Shown piece by piece: positions 42,952-51,411 of a DNA stretch of 64,000 nt; position 1 is the first letter of the stretch; every line of letters begins with the position of its first letter. Location of the stretch: positions 2,794,001-2,858,000 of the forward strand of contig NC_015675.1 in the NCBI RefSeq assembly GCF_000176035.2, in the 5' to 3' direction. A model generated the notes under the pieces. It saw only the letters and a list, made by a program, of their open reading frames with translations. It was not told the origin of the DNA and ran no database searches. Made by a program: the position numbers and the translations under genes. The DNA is from Mesorhizobium opportunistum WSM2075. GTDB taxonomy: Bacteria > Pseudomonadota > Alphaproteobacteria > Rhizobiales > Rhizobiaceae.

Positions 42952-43268
42952 AGCTCGGTCGTTCGCCAGCATTCGGCGACTATCGAGGAAGCTTCATTAA
43001 GCCTATGAGTTTGATCTGCTTTCGTCTCTATGTCTATCGCTGACTATCGCCCCTAAGCGGAATTATTTGGCGGTAGATCTGACGGCATTCCTTTTCGCGT
43101 CATCGTTGCTGCAGACTGATACCGTCACTGCGGCCGGACTCAAGCCTGTTGGCATCTCTCGAGGCAAGGCATTGAATCCAATGGGCTCTCACATAGCCTT
43201 GACGGTAAAACCAGTGACGGTAAAGTTAGGCATTTCACAATCCTAGTTACGCCAGTTCGTCTCCTCCT
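42952..43268. other. putative attachment-site region between guaA and the integrase
   Basis: Here are 317 bp with no gene. Composition falls from GC-rich to more AT-rich across it. TGACGGTAAA occurs at 43200-43209 and again at 43215-43224, and an inverted TACCGTCA at 43120-43127. These look like integrase arm-type binding sites. The crossover would be expected within the guaA end or immediately after it; I could not find the matching second copy in the window. Confidence 0.5.
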
Positions 43269-44522
43269 ATGCTCACAGACATCGCACTTAAGAAGCTGAA
43301 ATCAAAAGATAAAATATACAAGGTTGCTGATCGTGACGGTATGTACGCGACCGTGGCTCCCACAGGGCGAATATCGTTCCGATACGACTACCGAGTGAAT
43401 GGTCGGCGAGAGACGGTGACGCTGGGCCGCTATGGTGAGGGAGGCATTTCGCTAGCAGAGGCGCGTGACCGCTGTCTTGCCGCACGAAAAATGGTGGCAA
43501 CCGGAAAATCGCCTGCCCAGGAAAAGCAGCGTGACAAGCGGCGCCTGTCTGCGACGGCTACGTTCGGCGATGCCGGCAGAGTATGGTTTAAAGAGGCGAA
43601 GATGGCGGACAGCACGCGCTCGATGCGCAAAGCCGTCTTCGATCGAGACATCTTGCCGATTTGGGATAAAAGACTCCTGACAGAAATCACGTCGGACGAC
43701 TTGCGGGCGCTCTGCGCAAAAGTCAGGGACCGTGGCGCACCAGCAACGGCCATTCATGTCCGGGATATTGTTAAACAGGTCTATGGTTATGCCATTCTGC
43801 ACGGCGAGAGGATCGCCAATCCGGCGGACGAGGTAGGACCGGCGTCGATAGCCACGTTCGAGGCGAAAGACCGGGCGTTGTCACCCGCAGAAATTCGAAT
43901 CATGCTGAAGGAGTTGGAAAGTGTGCCGACTTTGCCAACCATTCGGCTGGGCCTAAAGCTGATCCTGCTCACGATGGTTCGGAAAAGTGAGCTTCTGGGC
44001 GCGACGTGGGATGAGGTAGACTTCGAGAACGCGGTATGGAGCATTCCCAAAGAGCGAATGAAGCGGAAGAAGCCCCACAACGTCTACCTGTCCCGCCAGT
44101 CCCTCGACATTATGATTGCGCTCAAGACTTGCGCTGCGAACTCTCGATACGTGCTTCCATCTCGCTATGACGCCGATGAGCCTATGTCGCGCGCGACTTT
44201 CAATCGGATTACCATGGCGATTGTGGACTGCGCAAAAAAACAAGACCTGCCGCTTGCTCCCTTTACGGTGCACGATTTACGTCGGACCGGCTCCACGCTC
44301 CTAAACGAGATCGGATTCAATCGCGACTGGATCGAAAAATGCCTTGCCCACGAAGACAGTCGCTCCTCCCGCGGCGTCTATAACAAGGCGGAATACGAAC
44401 CGCAGCGGCGCCACATGCTGCAGGAATGGGCCGACATGATTGAAGCGTGGGCGGCTGGCAATAAACACGCACCCACACTGCAGCCGATTTCCGGGGCGGC
44501 CGTCATCCTCGATCCCATTTGA
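43269..44522 (+). CDS. tyrosine recombinase (integrase), guaA-associated
   Basis: This 417-residue P4-type phage integrase begins with a DUF4102-like arm-binding domain (LTDIALKKLKSKDKIYKVAD...GRYGEGGISLAEAR), then a core-binding domain (about 100-190) and a catalytic domain with Arg in TMVRKSELLGATWDEVD, HDLRRTGSTLLN and the tyrosine in SSRGVYNKAEY. Lying directly after guaA, it matches the IntG-type integrases of Mesorhizobium elements in position. Its base composition is lower in GC than the core genes. Confidence 0.93.
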   Translation: MLTDIALKKLKSKDKIYKVADRDGMYATVAPTGRISFRYDYRVNGRRETVTLGRYGEGGISLAEARDRCLAARKMVATGKSPAQEKQRDKRRLSATATFGDAGRVWFKEAKMADSTRSMRKAVFDRDILPIWDKRLLTEITSDDLRALCAKVRDRGAPATAIHVRDIVKQVYGYAILHGERIANPADEVGPASIATFEAKDRALSPAEIRIMLKELESVPTLPTIRLGLKLILLTMVRKSELLGATWDEVDFENAVWSIPKERMKRKKPHNVYLSRQSLDIMIALKTCAANSRYVLPSRYDADEPMSRATFNRITMAIVDCAKKQDLPLAPFTVHDLRRTGSTLLNEIGFNRDWIEKCLAHEDSRSSRGVYNKAEYEPQRRHMLQEWADMIEAWAAGNKHAPTLQPISGAAVILDPI

Positions 44523-44865
44523 CGGGTCTCGTCTTCCGCGACCGCACGTCTGGTCCCGGGGCCAGTTCGAGCGAACCAGCAGAGGACGCGTTCCGCCGTT
44601 CCTGAATCCACGCTTCGACTTCTCCCAGGTCCCAAACGACGCAGCGGGGGGTAAGATTGAACCGTCGGGGGAACTCGCCTCGTTGTTCCATTTCATAAAT
44701 GGTCGTGTCCGACAATGGAACGATCTCTCGCAATTGCGAGCGGCGAACAGTTCGCACAATCCGTCGCGCCTCAATGTGCGATAGAACCGGAAGGGGGCGG
44801 TCCGCTGGCGCGGCCTCTATGCCCTGGCAACTTTCGCGTTGAGGTTGCTTCTGGCGTTTGACCAT
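44503..44865 (-). CDS. AlpA-type regulator / candidate excisionase
   Basis: This 120-residue protein has a central AlpA/MerR-like winged helix: LREIVPLSDTTIYEMEQRGEFPRRFNLTPRCVVWDLGEVEAWIQERR. Proteins of this type next to integrases act as recombination directionality factors or prophage-type activators. It is convergent with the integrase and overlaps its 3' end by 20 bp. A hairpin covering an AAGGAG sequence lies just upstream of its start (44873-44889). Confidence 0.82.
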   Translation of the reverse strand: MVKRQKQPQRESCQGIEAAPADRPLPVLSHIEARRIVRTVRRSQLREIVPLSDTTIYEMEQRGEFPRRFNLTPRCVVWDLGEVEAWIQERRNASSAGSLELAPGPDVRSRKTRPVKWDRG

Positions 44866-45394
44866 TTGCCTACCGAAGGGCTCCTTCGGGCCAATGATCG
44901 CGCATCTGCTCCAATCTGAGCATAGCTCTAAACTACGATCATATCGTCTCCTTTACCAACCGGCGAGCTTTGCGATGGTCGGCAAGCCTAGGTCTTGCTC
45001 ACGAGCACACCGAGTGCGGCGACATCCATCACGCGATTGAGCGGACGGCGAACACACCCTGGACATCGGCGGAGTGCTATGCCCCGAAGATCGAATTTGA
45101 GACCAGCTTGCCCTGATGCGCAATGCAAAGCAGGTTGTAGCCATAGGAGTAATGCGCGGCGGCGATGTCGAAATCCGCCCAACTGGCCATAAGCTTACGC
45201 AGTACGATCAGAAAGGCCGCTTGCGTCGCGTGATTGCGTGGGCTGGCAGGCCCGACGAGGCGACCTCAGCCGCGACCAGGCGGCTGACCAGTTTCCCTGC
45301 CGCGTAAATCTCGACCCGGCCGGAACGATCGGCGGGGGTGATCGGAAAAGCAGACAGGCGGTTTGCGAAAAATCATGGTTCAATTCCTCGATCC
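44866..45394. other. decayed sequence after the candidate excisionase
   Basis: Here are 530 bp without an intact gene. A hairpin (CCGAAGG GCT CCTTCGG, 44873-44889) stands first. On the minus strand, broken frames read like protein pieces (for example VEIYAAGKLVSRLVAAEVA around 45260-45310 and WADFDIAAAHYSYGYN around 45125-45180) but change frame and contain stops. I cannot name the source. Confidence 0.4.
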
Positions 45395-45760
45395 GTGGGG
45401 GCGAAACTGGGCCAGTAGAGGCCGTCAGGCGTCGGCCGCTTGCCGAAGATAGCCTGACCGACGCGCACGACAGTGGCGCCTTCCTCGATGGTCGAAGTCT
45501 CCGGTCATGCCCATGGAGAGCCCGGTCAGCGCGGCGTTGTACTTCACGGCTTGTCCCGCAGCCGGCGCAGCAGAATGAAGCAAGGCCGCACCTTGGCCGT
45601 GTCGGAGGAAAACAGCGCAAGTGTCATCAACCCGCATGGCCGGAGACGTGGAAGCTGATCGAGAGTCTCCACGAAGGGCAGCAGTGCGTTCGGATGCAGG
45701 CCGAACTTGCTGTCCTCGCCAGACCCGACCAGCGGTCCGAAGGCCCAGCCGGGCAAGACG
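45395..45760 (-). pseudogene. YggS-type PLP-binding protein remnant
   Basis: Reading the minus strand in two frames gives KFGLHPNALLPFVETLDQL followed by RPCGLMTLALFSSD and KVRPCF, then after frame changes LSMGMTGDF and VVRVGQAIFGKRPTPDG. This is the C-terminal half of the YggS/PLP-homeostasis (alanine racemase N-terminal) family. The N-terminus and PLP-lysine part are missing, and at least two frameshifts exist. It abuts the fragment at 45740. Confidence 0.7.
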
Positions 45761-45918
45761 ATCGTCGTGCTCGCCGGCGATCTCAAGAACGGAGGCATTC
45801 TGGGTGTCACCACCGGCGTGGAGGAAGCGGCAAAGGCGATCGGTTGGGAGGTCAAGGTGATCGACGGCGCTGGCTCCATCGGTGGCCGCACCGCCGCCGG
45901 CCAGGCGATGGCCGAAGG
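45740..45918 (+). pseudogene. sugar-type ABC substrate-binding protein remnant
   Basis: TIVVLAGDLKNGGILGVTTG followed by VEEAAKAIGWEVKVIDG and GRTAAGQAMA resembles the N-terminal lobe of a periplasmic binding protein of the LacI/ribose type. There is no start codon or signal peptide, and it is cut off at about 45918 by the IS256 fragment. It is divergent from the yggS remnant. Confidence 0.65.
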
Positions 45919-46009
45919 TGCCGAAGCTGGCGACAATCATGGACGACGCCGAGCCCGACGTGCTGGCCTACATGACCTTCCCGAAGGAACATCGCGCCAA
46001 GCTGCACTC
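45919..46009 (+). pseudogene. IS256-family transposase fragment (left part)
   Basis: In one frame this reads KLATIMDDAEPDVLAYMTFP and KEHRAKLHST, the region just before the C-terminus of an IS256/Mutator transposase. The match stops at about 46009, exactly where the fragment at 47811 takes up with NSIEHLNGEIKRRTE. The intervening DNA holds an IS110 element, so this transposase was split. Confidence 0.75.
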
Positions 46010-47810
46010 GACGGATGACATCGACAAGCGTGATTTCGGCTCTCCTGTGCGTTTCTTTGTTCGGCTTCAGGTGAGCTGTTTTTTCGCCCCCGCCTACAGG
46101 ATTTCCCGTGCGAGCGTGTCGAGACGCAGTCAAGGCTGGCCGGTGCGATTGGCGCCACGGCCGGCTGCGAGGTTTCCAGGCCACGCCTTGACGGCGTCGA
46201 GCAGGGCGCCATTCTGGAGCGGACCGAGGCGTCGGTCGTGCCGCCACATTTCCTTGTGCTATATTTGTCCGGCACGGACGACCACGTGGCAAAGAGTGGT
46301 GCGAGAGGATGAGAGTGCCGCCACGCAGCCGTTATAGTCGTTCCTCGTTTGTGGCGTCCGTGCGCCGCTTCGGCCCTCGTGACCGCCAATGCCGAACCAT
46401 CAGCTCGTAGGCACGTTCGGCGTTCTCGGCCGAGGCTTTCTCGCTGTTTCGCAACTCCTTCACGTTGTAGGCGTAAGCCGAAACGCGGCGACCGACACCG
46501 CGCTCGCCTGGCGCGCAGCCTTGAGAGCGAGCTGCCTCTGCTTTGCCGCCACCAGCGCCGGATGAGCCCAGAAGTAGTCCTGCTCCTTTGTCAGCAGATG
46601 CCAGATCAACACGGCGAGCTTGCGGGCGAGCGCCACGGCTGTGACCTGATGGCCGCGCTTGTTGCGTATGCGCAGGAAGAAAGCTCTGAGCGGTCCGGGC
46701 GCCTTCGCCGCCGCCCAGGCGGCCTCGACCAGCATGGCGCGGGCATGGGAACGCCCATGTTTGCTGATCCGGCCATATTGCGCCAAGCCAAGACCGGATT
46801 GACGCACACAAGGATTGATGGCGAAATAGCTCACAAGCTTCTGCGGTTCGCGGAACCGCCAGATGTCGCCGACGGCGGCGATGATACCACTCGCGACGAT
46901 GGCGTTCACGCCGGTGATCGTCTGAAGCCGCCGGACTTGCACATCATCAACCGCTTCCTGGGCGATCTCCCGATCAAGGTCAGCCAGATCCTCGGCCAGG
47001 CGGTCGATCTCGCGGATGTGGCGAGCGATAGCGGCCCGCTCGTCGTCGGGAAGCACCTGCCGCTCGAGCCAGGCGCGACCCCGACGGTTGAACAGATCGG
47101 CATGCGGGCACTTCGGCACGAGGTGCGCCTGCAGGATGCCATGCACCTCGTTCTTCACGCGCGTGCGATGCCGCACGACCTGGTTGCGCCGCGCGACGAG
47201 GCGGCGAAGCCGCTCAGTGCGCTCATCGGGAACCCAGACCTCCGGCAGAAAGCCGCTGGCATGGAGCTGCGCCAGAACCCCGGCATCGATCTTGTCGGTC
47301 TTGATCCTGGCATGGGCGATCGCCTTCACCTGCATCGGGTTGGCGACAATCACCCGCCCGACATAGGGCGACAGAACCCGCACCACCGCCATGGCGTTGC
47401 CCGTAGCCTCGACGACAATCTCATCCGTCCTTCGCAAACTGCGGCCGAACCCTTCCAGTCCCGACCGGGCCATGTCGACCCGTCCGTGATGGCGCAGTTG
47501 GCCATCTTCCCAAACCACCACCTCCGCAAAAGGTGCGGTGGATGTCCATTCCAATCACGCGCCTCATCGACTCCTCCTCAAACAGTCGGGAGCCGACGGG
47601 CGACGCGACACCTTACGGATCCGCGCTCTCGGCGCAACCGGGCAGGTCGCATGGGCGGCCAGCTTCTAACGCAAGCTCGCTCATCGAATACACCGGCCTG
47701 CCCGCACTTGGCGCGCTCCCGGTGCCCCTGTCCCGGATGGTCGCACCATACGCCGAAAATCGATCATCTCCAGCGGGGATCGGATGGCACCGTCATGATC
47801 CTACCGGTTA
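46010..47810 (-). mobile_element. IS110-family element inserted in an IS256 transposase
   Basis: The element is bounded by the two halves of the IS256 fragment. It contains a twice-frameshifted IS110 transposase (46332-47567, minus strand), a 3' flank of about 320 bp at 46010-46331 and a 5' flank of about 240 bp at 47568-47810. The flank before the transposase start is where IS110 elements encode a bridge RNA. Terminal inverted repeats are not expected and not seen. Exact ends are approximate. Confidence 0.65.
46332..47567 (-). pseudogene. IS110-family transposase, two frameshifts
   Basis: The natural start is the ATG at 47567 (MRRVIGMDIHRTF), but a 4-base A-run at 47528-47531 (one base too many) shifts the frame before AEVVVWEDGQLRHHGRVDM. 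The long frame 46460-47554 then holds VEATGNAMAVVRV, ARIKTDKIDAGVLAQL and the C-terminal transposase_20 part (GRISKHGRSHARAMLVEAAW). A second frameshift near 46510 separates the tail VSAYAYNVKELRNSEKAS, which is normally part of the same protein. The DEDD and Ser sites are thus in different frames. Confidence 0.8.
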
Positions 47811-48025
47811 CAAATTCCATCGAGCACCTCAACGGCGAGATCAAGCGCAGGACGGAGGTCGTTGGCATCTTCACAAACGACGACGCCATCGTCCGTTTCG
47901 TCGGCGCAATCCTGCTCGAACAGAACGATGAATGGGCCGTGCAGCGGGCCAGATACATGACGCTGGAAACCATCAGCCAAATGAGCGATGATCCCCTCAT
48001 CAGCTTGCCAGCCGTGGCACGCTGA
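47811..48025 (+). pseudogene. IS256-family transposase fragment (C-terminal)
   Basis: This reads NSIEHLNGEIKRRTEVVGIF, then NDDAIVRFVGAILLEQNDEW and AVQRARYMTLETISQMSDDP, ending at TGA 48025. It is the conserved C-terminus of IS256-type transposases and continues the fragment at 45919. Confidence 0.85.
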
Positions 48026-48490
48026 TCAGCCCGGCCCCATGCCGGAGAGCGCGGCGACCAAGCCGTCAGCTACACCACTCCCTGGGACACGATCCGTCAA
48101 CATCTTCCAGCTGATCCCTGGCCGGGGACGGGCAAGCGGATTGATTGACGAATGCTTTTGTTGGCCTGCGACGTGCGAGACAACACTGACATGTGGCGCG
48201 AAGCAGTTATTCCGCTTACGCCGACGTAGATGCGCTATCGTTCAAGTCGCGCATAACAAGCATCTGCTCGGAAGTCCAAAATGACCCAACGCCTTCCGAA
48301 GGTCCGAAGTTGGCGGAAGACTCGGCCAAGAGTGCCGCCGAACGACCAGATCGCCGAGCACTTGATTAGGAGAAACGATCAACGCGCTACTATTAAACGA
48401 TTTAAGTGTTGCGAGGAAAACGCGCGTGAATGATAGTATCTTCGCGTCAACTAAATTAGTTGGATGCGTGGATAACGCGGGGTGGGAGCG
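48026..48490. other. intergenic region upstream of luxR
   Basis: Here are 465 bp without a gene. It is AT-richer towards its right end, where the luxR promoter must lie. A palindrome (CAACTA AAT TAGTTG, 48448-48462) ends 28 bp before the luxR start. No lux-box-like sequence is seen here. Confidence 0.55.
48448..48462. promoter_or_regulatory. palindrome in the luxR leader, possible operator
   Basis: CAACTAAATTAGTTG has 6-bp perfect arms and a 3-bp spacer. It differs from the lux-type boxes downstream, so it may bind another regulator controlling luxR. Confidence 0.4.
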
Positions 48491-49213
48491 ATGATCGATT
48501 CGGATGTATTCGAATTCGTCGAGCGTTGCAGAGCGCACACGGCACCTGGCCCCCTCCTGGATGACGTGCTCCTAACAGTGCGAAATCTCGGATTCGAGCA
48601 CCTCATTCTCAGTGGTGTTCCGCTTGGCGGACAGAAGCTCGCGCCGATGGTCGAACTCAATGGGTGGCCCGAAGGCTGGTTCAAACGCTACGTAGAAGCT
48701 GAACACGCGGCAGTTGATGGAGTTTGCATCTATTCGGCAAAGACACTGAAGCCATTTCTGTGGGCCGACGTGCCGGCAAAGTGGTCCGACACGAAAGGCT
48801 CACGACGTGTTGCAGGTGAGGCCACTGAGTTTGGCATATCGAGTGGTTTTGCGGTGCCCATGCTAAGCGTGCACCACTGGCAATCAGTCCTGTCGTTTGC
48901 GTCCTCAGCAAAGGTCTGCGCTCTCTCTCCGCGCGAGGAGGTGCAACTGGTCACAATGGCGGTCTACGCGGGTATGGCGATCCAGGCATTGTCGCACGGC
49001 GATGAGGTCGAGGAAGGGCTGCTCACCGAGCGCGAGAAGGAAGTGCTCTTGTGGGCCGCTGCTGGTAAGACATCATCCGAAACATCGCAAATTCTGGGTC
49101 TGGCGGAGCGCACCGTTAAGTGGCACGCGACACGTGCACGCGAAGCTTTCGGCGTCGCAACGACCACCCAAGCTATCGTTGAGGCAGTGCGCAGGCGCAT
49201 GATCCATCCCTAA
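48491..49213 (+). CDS. LuxR-family quorum-sensing regulator with autoinducer-binding domain
   Basis: This encodes 240 residues from the ATG at 48491 (GGGAG upstream; a GTG at 48482 is the alternative). The N-terminal half is an autoinducer-binding domain with the conserved aromatic and acidic residues (W59, W63, Y67, D76, W91, G115). The C-terminal half is the GerE/LuxR helix-turn-helix (LTEREKEVLLWAAAGKTSSE, ILGLAERTVKWHATRAREAF). A cognate luxI lies 3.6 kb downstream and a lux-type box follows its stop by 3 bp. It should respond to the LuxI product and activate the operons below. Confidence 0.93.
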   Translation: MIDSDVFEFVERCRAHTAPGPLLDDVLLTVRNLGFEHLILSGVPLGGQKLAPMVELNGWPEGWFKRYVEAEHAAVDGVCIYSAKTLKPFLWADVPAKWSDTKGSRRVAGEATEFGISSGFAVPMLSVHHWQSVLSFASSAKVCALSPREEVQLVTMAVYAGMAIQALSHGDEVEEGLLTEREKEVLLWAAAGKTSSETSQILGLAERTVKWHATRAREAFGVATTTQAIVEAVRRRMIHP

Positions 49214-49216
49214 TTT

Positions 49217-49246
49217 GCGTCAACTGTCCCATCGGACAGGTGACGC
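49217..49246. promoter_or_regulatory. lux-type box 1 (before the tyrosinase operon)
   Basis: This 30-bp near-perfect palindrome has core ACTGTCCCATCGGACAGG and flanks GCGTCA/TGACGC. From the GGACAGG arm there are 18 bases to CTGCAA and a following AATAATC, the -10 region. The same layout recurs at 52114 and 52734. It lies 63 bp before the ATG at 49309. Confidence 0.85.
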
Positions 49247-49308
49247 AGTCCCGGTCAGCTGCAAATAATCGTGAGACCAGCCGGGGGACACGCAATGAGG
49301 GACACGCA

Positions 49309-49860
49309 ATGATCGCCGCTTACCTTGTCGACCCTAGTGCCTGGCGCGGCAGTTCACCGCGCATTGCATTTTGGCGCTTGATGTTGGCGATTTGCATGAG
49401 CGTGGGTATTGGAATTGGCACGCTAGCTGCAGCGCCGAATACGCCTCAGGAAATCACGGGCAAGTGGACGTACCGAAGCTTCCATAACAACAAGAATCTC
49501 GTAACCGACAACGACCAGACCGCTCTCGGTCTGTTCTTTGCGGAAGCTATTTTTACGTTTGATGTTTCTGCCGACAACACACTCAACGGAACGATCGACT
49601 GGAATGGCGGTGGCTTGGATCTCCATGGAAGCGTCCAACCAGCTGCATCCGGCGCTCCCTTGACGGTTCAAATCGTAGGAATAGGGCGGCCTGGTACCGG
49701 CACTCAGGACTGGGAGTACGACTACTTCGGATATTTGGCGCACTCGTGGCCGCAAGGCGTCGGACAGGTGCCTGCATTGGTCGGGAGCGTCATAAGGGCC
49801 AAGCCGCACAACGGAGCACCTGCCGGTTATGTAGCATCGTTCATAGCGGTCCAACAGTGA
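49309..49860 (+). CDS. exported protein of unknown function upstream of the tyrosinase
   Basis: This encodes 183 residues from the ATG at 49309, with GAGGGA upstream. A hydrophobic leader (LMLAICMSVGIGIGTLAAAP) suggests export, with cleavage after about residue 44. The mature part is rich in polar and aromatic residues and looks beta-rich. Its start codon overlaps the stop of a 5-codon leader frame (ATG 49295, MRDTQ). No known family is seen; its place just before the copper oxidase suggests an accessory or secreted cofactor role. Confidence 0.75.
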   Translation: MIAAYLVDPSAWRGSSPRIAFWRLMLAICMSVGIGIGTLAAAPNTPQEITGKWTYRSFHNNKNLVTDNDQTALGLFFAEAIFTFDVSADNTLNGTIDWNGGGLDLHGSVQPAASGAPLTVQIVGIGRPGTGTQDWEYDYFGYLAHSWPQGVGQVPALVGSVIRAKPHNGAPAGYVASFIAVQQ

Positions 49861-49918
49861 AGGCTGATCGGTACGAATTCATGAGATCCATTGCAATCAA
49901 ATCATAGGGGGTCACACG

Positions 49919-51388
49919 ATGCTCACTCGTCGCAGTTTTCTAGCGGTCACGACAGTTGGTTTGGCGGCGCCGGCAATTCTCCGTTATCGACCAGCTTGGT
50001 CAGCGGCGGCGCGCGTCCGCCGAAATGCATCCACCATGGCCCCGACCGACCCATTTTTTTCCGATTATGCGCAAGCTGTCGAGGCTATGCATCAGCTGCC
50101 GGTGAGCGACCAACGCAACTGGCGAAATCAGGCGCTGATCCACATACGCCACTGCACGCATGGCGTTTCCGACTTCACGCACTGGCATCGATGGTATGTT
50201 TCGTACTTTGAGCAGATTTGTTCAAAGCTGATCGGCAAGCCTGATTTTGCCTTGGCCTACTGGGACTGGGAGGAGAGCAAGAGCAAAGTTCCAGATCCCT
50301 TCTTCGACCTTCCGAAACTCAATGTGGTCCAATGGAACGACCAATCGAACGAGCAGTCTGACAATTGGGGGCCGGGTAGGGTTACGACTATCGGTGCGCG
50401 GGGAATCGCCCGAGCTCAAACCATGACGTCGATCCCGCAATTCGCCAACTCGTTTCTGAAAACGACTCTGGACAGTATTCGCGGCCAATCCGATTTCGAA
50501 ATATTCACAGGCCTGCTCGAGGGGCAACCGCACGGCAACGCCCATGTCGCCGTGGGATCTCTGCACGGGGCGAGGGGCCATATGGGCAGCGGGATGTCTT
50601 CGCTTGACCCCATATTTTGGCTCCACCATTGCAATATCGATCGCATTTGGGCCGAGTGGCAGGTTACCGGAAACACATCTGACGATCCTAAGAACACATA
50701 TCCTGACAGCTTCTATGACGCGGATGGCAAGCCTGTCGGCAGTAAAACATCGACAGGCGCGCTATCGCTAGGATCGTTCGACTACATCTACGATACAATC
50801 GAGCCGACGGTCATCGGACAAATTTCCGAGAAGCTCGATCTGCAAAAATTCGACGCTGGCGGCAACTCGATGATGGCGAAGCTAAATTTGACCACCCCTG
50901 CCTCCATAGGATCAGGTGCCTCGCCAGGTCCTGCGCTACCAAACATCGAAAGGGCAGTCGATGTGAAGGTGACCGATTTGGTGCAGGCCCTTTCAGAAGT
51001 ACGCGTGTTTCATGCGCCGGAAACATCTTTAAAGGCAATCGAGCCGAGCCGCATCGTTGCGCGTTTAGAGGGCGTTGAGACTCCTCAAAACACCGATATT
51101 GCAGTTGGCGTATTCGTGAATTGCCCTTATCTCACGCCCGAGACGCCTTCCGACGACAAACTCTGTGCGGGAGTGTTTAGCTTCTTTGGGCCCGGGGGAC
51201 CGCATGGGCATCACGGCGGCCCAAGGAATGTCTACATCGACTTGACTGACGCCTTGCGGAGTGTCGCGTCGCAAGGTCGTCTGGCGGGGAACGGGTTCAA
51301 AGTCCAGTTAATGGCTGTTCCTGTCGCCGAGGGCGTTCCCGCGGACACTCGTATCCCCTTTAAGGGCGTTACGATCCTGTCGGCCTGA
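49919..51388 (+). CDS. Tat-exported tyrosinase / polyphenol oxidase
   Basis: This encodes 489 residues. The N-terminus is a twin-arginine signal (MLTRRSFLAVTTVGLAAPAI). The type 3 copper sites are visible. CuA is in HIRHCTHGVSDFTHWHRWYV (H81 and H90 with a third His at 75 or 78). CuB is in PHGNAHVAVG (H205, H209) and DPIFWLHHCNIDRIWAEWQ (H236 or H237). A C-terminal extension (about 330-489) resembles the PPO-type beta domain. It would hydroxylate and oxidise phenols to quinones outside the cytoplasm. It lies in the lux-box 1 operon. Confidence 0.93.
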   Translation: MLTRRSFLAVTTVGLAAPAILRYRPAWSAAARVRRNASTMAPTDPFFSDYAQAVEAMHQLPVSDQRNWRNQALIHIRHCTHGVSDFTHWHRWYVSYFEQICSKLIGKPDFALAYWDWEESKSKVPDPFFDLPKLNVVQWNDQSNEQSDNWGPGRVTTIGARGIARAQTMTSIPQFANSFLKTTLDSIRGQSDFEIFTGLLEGQPHGNAHVAVGSLHGARGHMGSGMSSLDPIFWLHHCNIDRIWAEWQVTGNTSDDPKNTYPDSFYDADGKPVGSKTSTGALSLGSFDYIYDTIEPTVIGQISEKLDLQKFDAGGNSMMAKLNLTTPASIGSGASPGPALPNIERAVDVKVTDLVQALSEVRVFHAPETSLKAIEPSRIVARLEGVETPQNTDIAVGVFVNCPYLTPETPSDDKLCAGVFSFFGPGGPHGHHGGPRNVYIDLTDALRSVASQGRLAGNGFKVQLMAVPVAEGVPADTRIPFKGVTILSA

Positions 51389-51411
51389 TTTCAGCCCGAA
51401 TCGTGGCGCGT

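Noticed and set aside
42952..43268. A tRNA gene as the integrase target
   Set aside because: No cloverleaf or T-loop sequence (GGTTCRA) is visible in the interval; guaA itself is the better candidate.
46349..48025. A 558-codon plus-strand frame read as one gene
   Set aside because: Only the last 70 residues (IS256 C-terminus) are real; the rest is antisense to the IS110 transposase.
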